From the NCBI GenBank assembly GCA_938743325.2, contig OW568889.1, positions 434,001 to 498,000 on the forward strand: a stretch of DNA of 64,000 nt, written 5' to 3'. Made by a program: the position numbers and the translations under genes. The DNA comes from Pycnococcus provasolii (lineage: Eukaryota > Chlorophyta > Pseudoscourfieldiophyceae > Pseudoscourfieldiales > Pycnococcaceae). The notes beneath the pieces were generated by a model. The model ran no database searches and had not been told where the DNA came from. It saw nothing but the letters and a program-made list of their open reading frames with translations. Every line of letters begins with the position of its first letter. The stretch's first letter is position 1. Of the stretch, positions 62,756-64,000 are shown piece by piece.

Positions 62756-63462
62756 GAGGGACGGGACCCCCTCTTCCTTCCTCCCTTTTTTTCTTTTTCT
62801 GTAGTTTCCTCACCCTACCGGGTACCCTCTGGCAGTCTGGCTGCCTGCCTGCCTGGGCATGAAAAACGACTTGTCGACTGGTCAGGTAAATTTTTTAAAC
62901 TTATGGTTAGGTGTCTTTCATAATGAAGGCTGGCATACGTAGTCTATGTATACCCGGCCGGGACCCGGGTACTGTATAGTAAGTTACTTTTATGTAGTAC
63001 TACTTCAAAATCAGAAAGCCTTGTGCTTGGATGGTCCTTCACTCAGACAGACTCACGGGTAAGACGCGTAAGTTCATCTATCTTAATTTATTATGTGGTA
63101 CCGTAGGGCCTAGGGGAATCAAAAGTGGGTGTTGCCATACATGTACTGTATGTATTCCAAGACAAGATCTTGATTCGTGTGACCGTTTACAGCTTTATAA
63201 ATATGAAAAATACGACAATTAATAACCTGCGAATCCATGAAATGTATCGCACGAAACTCATTAGACTATGTAAGGTACAAACATAGTAGATGTAACGTGC
63301 GAGAATGGAGTCTTGACATGACATAAACACAAAAACGATCTGCGAAGTGGAGGAGCGCAGGGACTTTTCAAAATCCTCTTCATGCTGCTTCCTCCGCGCA
63401 TATGCATTTCATGTGCGTGTCACGCATATCTCCGCGGATTGCGCGCTGTTCAGATCTTTGCT

Positions 63463-64000
63463 CTAGGAACTTGGAGAGATGGCCGACTTGTCATTAGCCA
63501 TTTTGGGGCTCAAAAGAGCCGCGCGGCGGAATGTCCCCTCGACCGTCGTCACGATGGACGACAGCGCGGACTCATCGAGAGCATCGCCGCCTCGTAGACG
63601 CACGGTGAACACCCAATCGCCGCCATTCGACGCTCCCCTGTCGACTCGGCTCAAAATCTCAATCGACGATGAGGATGTGTCAGTAGTGCCATCGGTTGAT
63701 TCTAGCGCCGATCGAGGCGACGACAATGACCGGCTTTTGCCTAATGCTGCAATATCATCCTCAACCATTGGATTTGATAGACGTAGCTCACCAACGTCAA
63801 CAAATGGAACGACTGTCGATCCCACCTTGCGACGCGAAACAACAGTAATTCGGACATAAGCGGCACCCATGTGTGGCACGGATATTGTCATAATGTCATC
63901 AAAGGACAAGGCGTGAAGTTGAGCATTTCCAGATGTCACCATCTGATGAGGAATCAACGAATAATCCAAATCGGCCTCTGACCCATCATCGGTCATCAAT
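63463..64000 (-). CDS. C-terminal part of an unknown protein (partial)
   Basis: The frame is open at the right edge, so at least 178 residues are seen; the ATG at 63996 need not be the start. The visible part begins acidic (MTDDGSEADLDYSLIPHQM), has beta-rich stretches (ITVVSRRKVGSTVVPFVDVG), then a Ser/Thr-rich segment (STDGTTDTSSSSIEIL) and a last beta/alpha part ending SPKMANDKSAISPSS. The family is not recognised. TTACA-type poly(A) signals are not obvious. Confidence 0.5.
   Translation of the reverse strand, partial: LMTDDGSEADLDYSLIPHQMVTSGNAQLHALSFDDIMTISVPHMGAAYVRITVVSRRKVGSTVVPFVDVGELRLSNPMVEDDIAALGKSRSLSSPRSALESTDGTTDTSSSSIEILSRVDRGASNGGDWVFTVRLRGGDALDESALSSIVTTVEGTFRRAALLSPKMANDKSAISPSS

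Larger units (their letters stand above)
62448..63462. other. Intergenic region upstream of Urb2
   Basis: 1 kb. It has a telobox-like pair, a 46-bp tandem repeat, a CCTGCCTGCC run (62842-62854), GTAC words (62968-63000 and 63140-63155) and AT-rich DNA near 63190-63350. No supported gene. Confidence 0.55.

Noticed and set aside
1-64000. tRNA or rRNA genes
   Set aside because: No cloverleaf with a clear GGTTCGANTCC-type B box was found on reading either strand; a covariance-model scan would be decisive.

Overview
The window is nuclear DNA of a gene-dense, mostly intronless eukaryote, and it reads best as a flagellated marine green alga of the prasinophyte grade. Several proteins carry Ser/Arg-rich plastid transit peptides with no preceding ER signal, which points to a primary plastid. 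One of them also ends its leader with a thylakoid-type Ala-x-Ala site. The plastid families are of the green lineage (SKL2-like shikimate kinase homologue, DUF819, DUF2214, putrescine-binding-like protein). Tubby and BBOF1 suggest a cilium. TGTAA, the usual poly(A) signal of green algae, lies at or just after many stop codons. Two short introns (both 95 nt, GT..AG) could be resolved. The genus cannot be fixed from sequence alone.

Layout: (1) 1-8 kb: end of a membrane protein, a Tubby-like protein, then a translation-termination neighbourhood with JMJD4 (eRF1 lysyl hydroxylase), a plastid SKL2-like protein and eRF3 with a Sup35-like N-terminus. (2) 8-21 kb: a 1,806-residue fusion of carnitine acyltransferase, acetate kinase and phosphate acetyltransferase with an N-myristoylation motif; a secreted protein with about 19 cysteine modules; a membrane-anchored histidine phosphatase. 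(3) 21-30 kb: an 8-kb NRPS/PKS hybrid in one exon (TE-A-PCP-KS-AT-KR-ACP). (4) 30-45 kb: sialidase-like protein, sulfotransferase, PEX2, DUF819, PIG-P, a small spliced gene, a solute-binding-like plastid protein, CDC50, a copper transporter and a small membrane protein. (5) 45-64 kb: BBOF1, a spliced DUF2214 gene, a PHINT-repeat protein, a MULE-type MITE, a GH28-like protein, mitochondrial bL28, a long coiled-coil protein, Urb2/Npa2 and an unknown partial gene.

Genes alternate strand almost perfectly, giving convergent pairs 49-470 bp apart and divergent pairs sharing promoters. Many promoters carry TTAGGG/AACCCTAA words (teloboxes), several as inverted pairs, usually 30-200 bp from the start codon.

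The two most interesting loci are metabolic. The CPT2-AckA-Pta fusion could turn acetyl-carnitine, phosphate and ADP into carnitine, acetate and ATP while recycling CoA inside one polypeptide. The megasynthase has an adenylation domain lacking the Asp that binds an alpha-amino group, followed by one malonyl-type extension module with a ketoreductase and an N-terminal thioesterase. That layout would give a 3-hydroxy acid two carbons longer than the starter, and the alga-made compound gonyol (DMSP plus C2) is a concrete candidate product.
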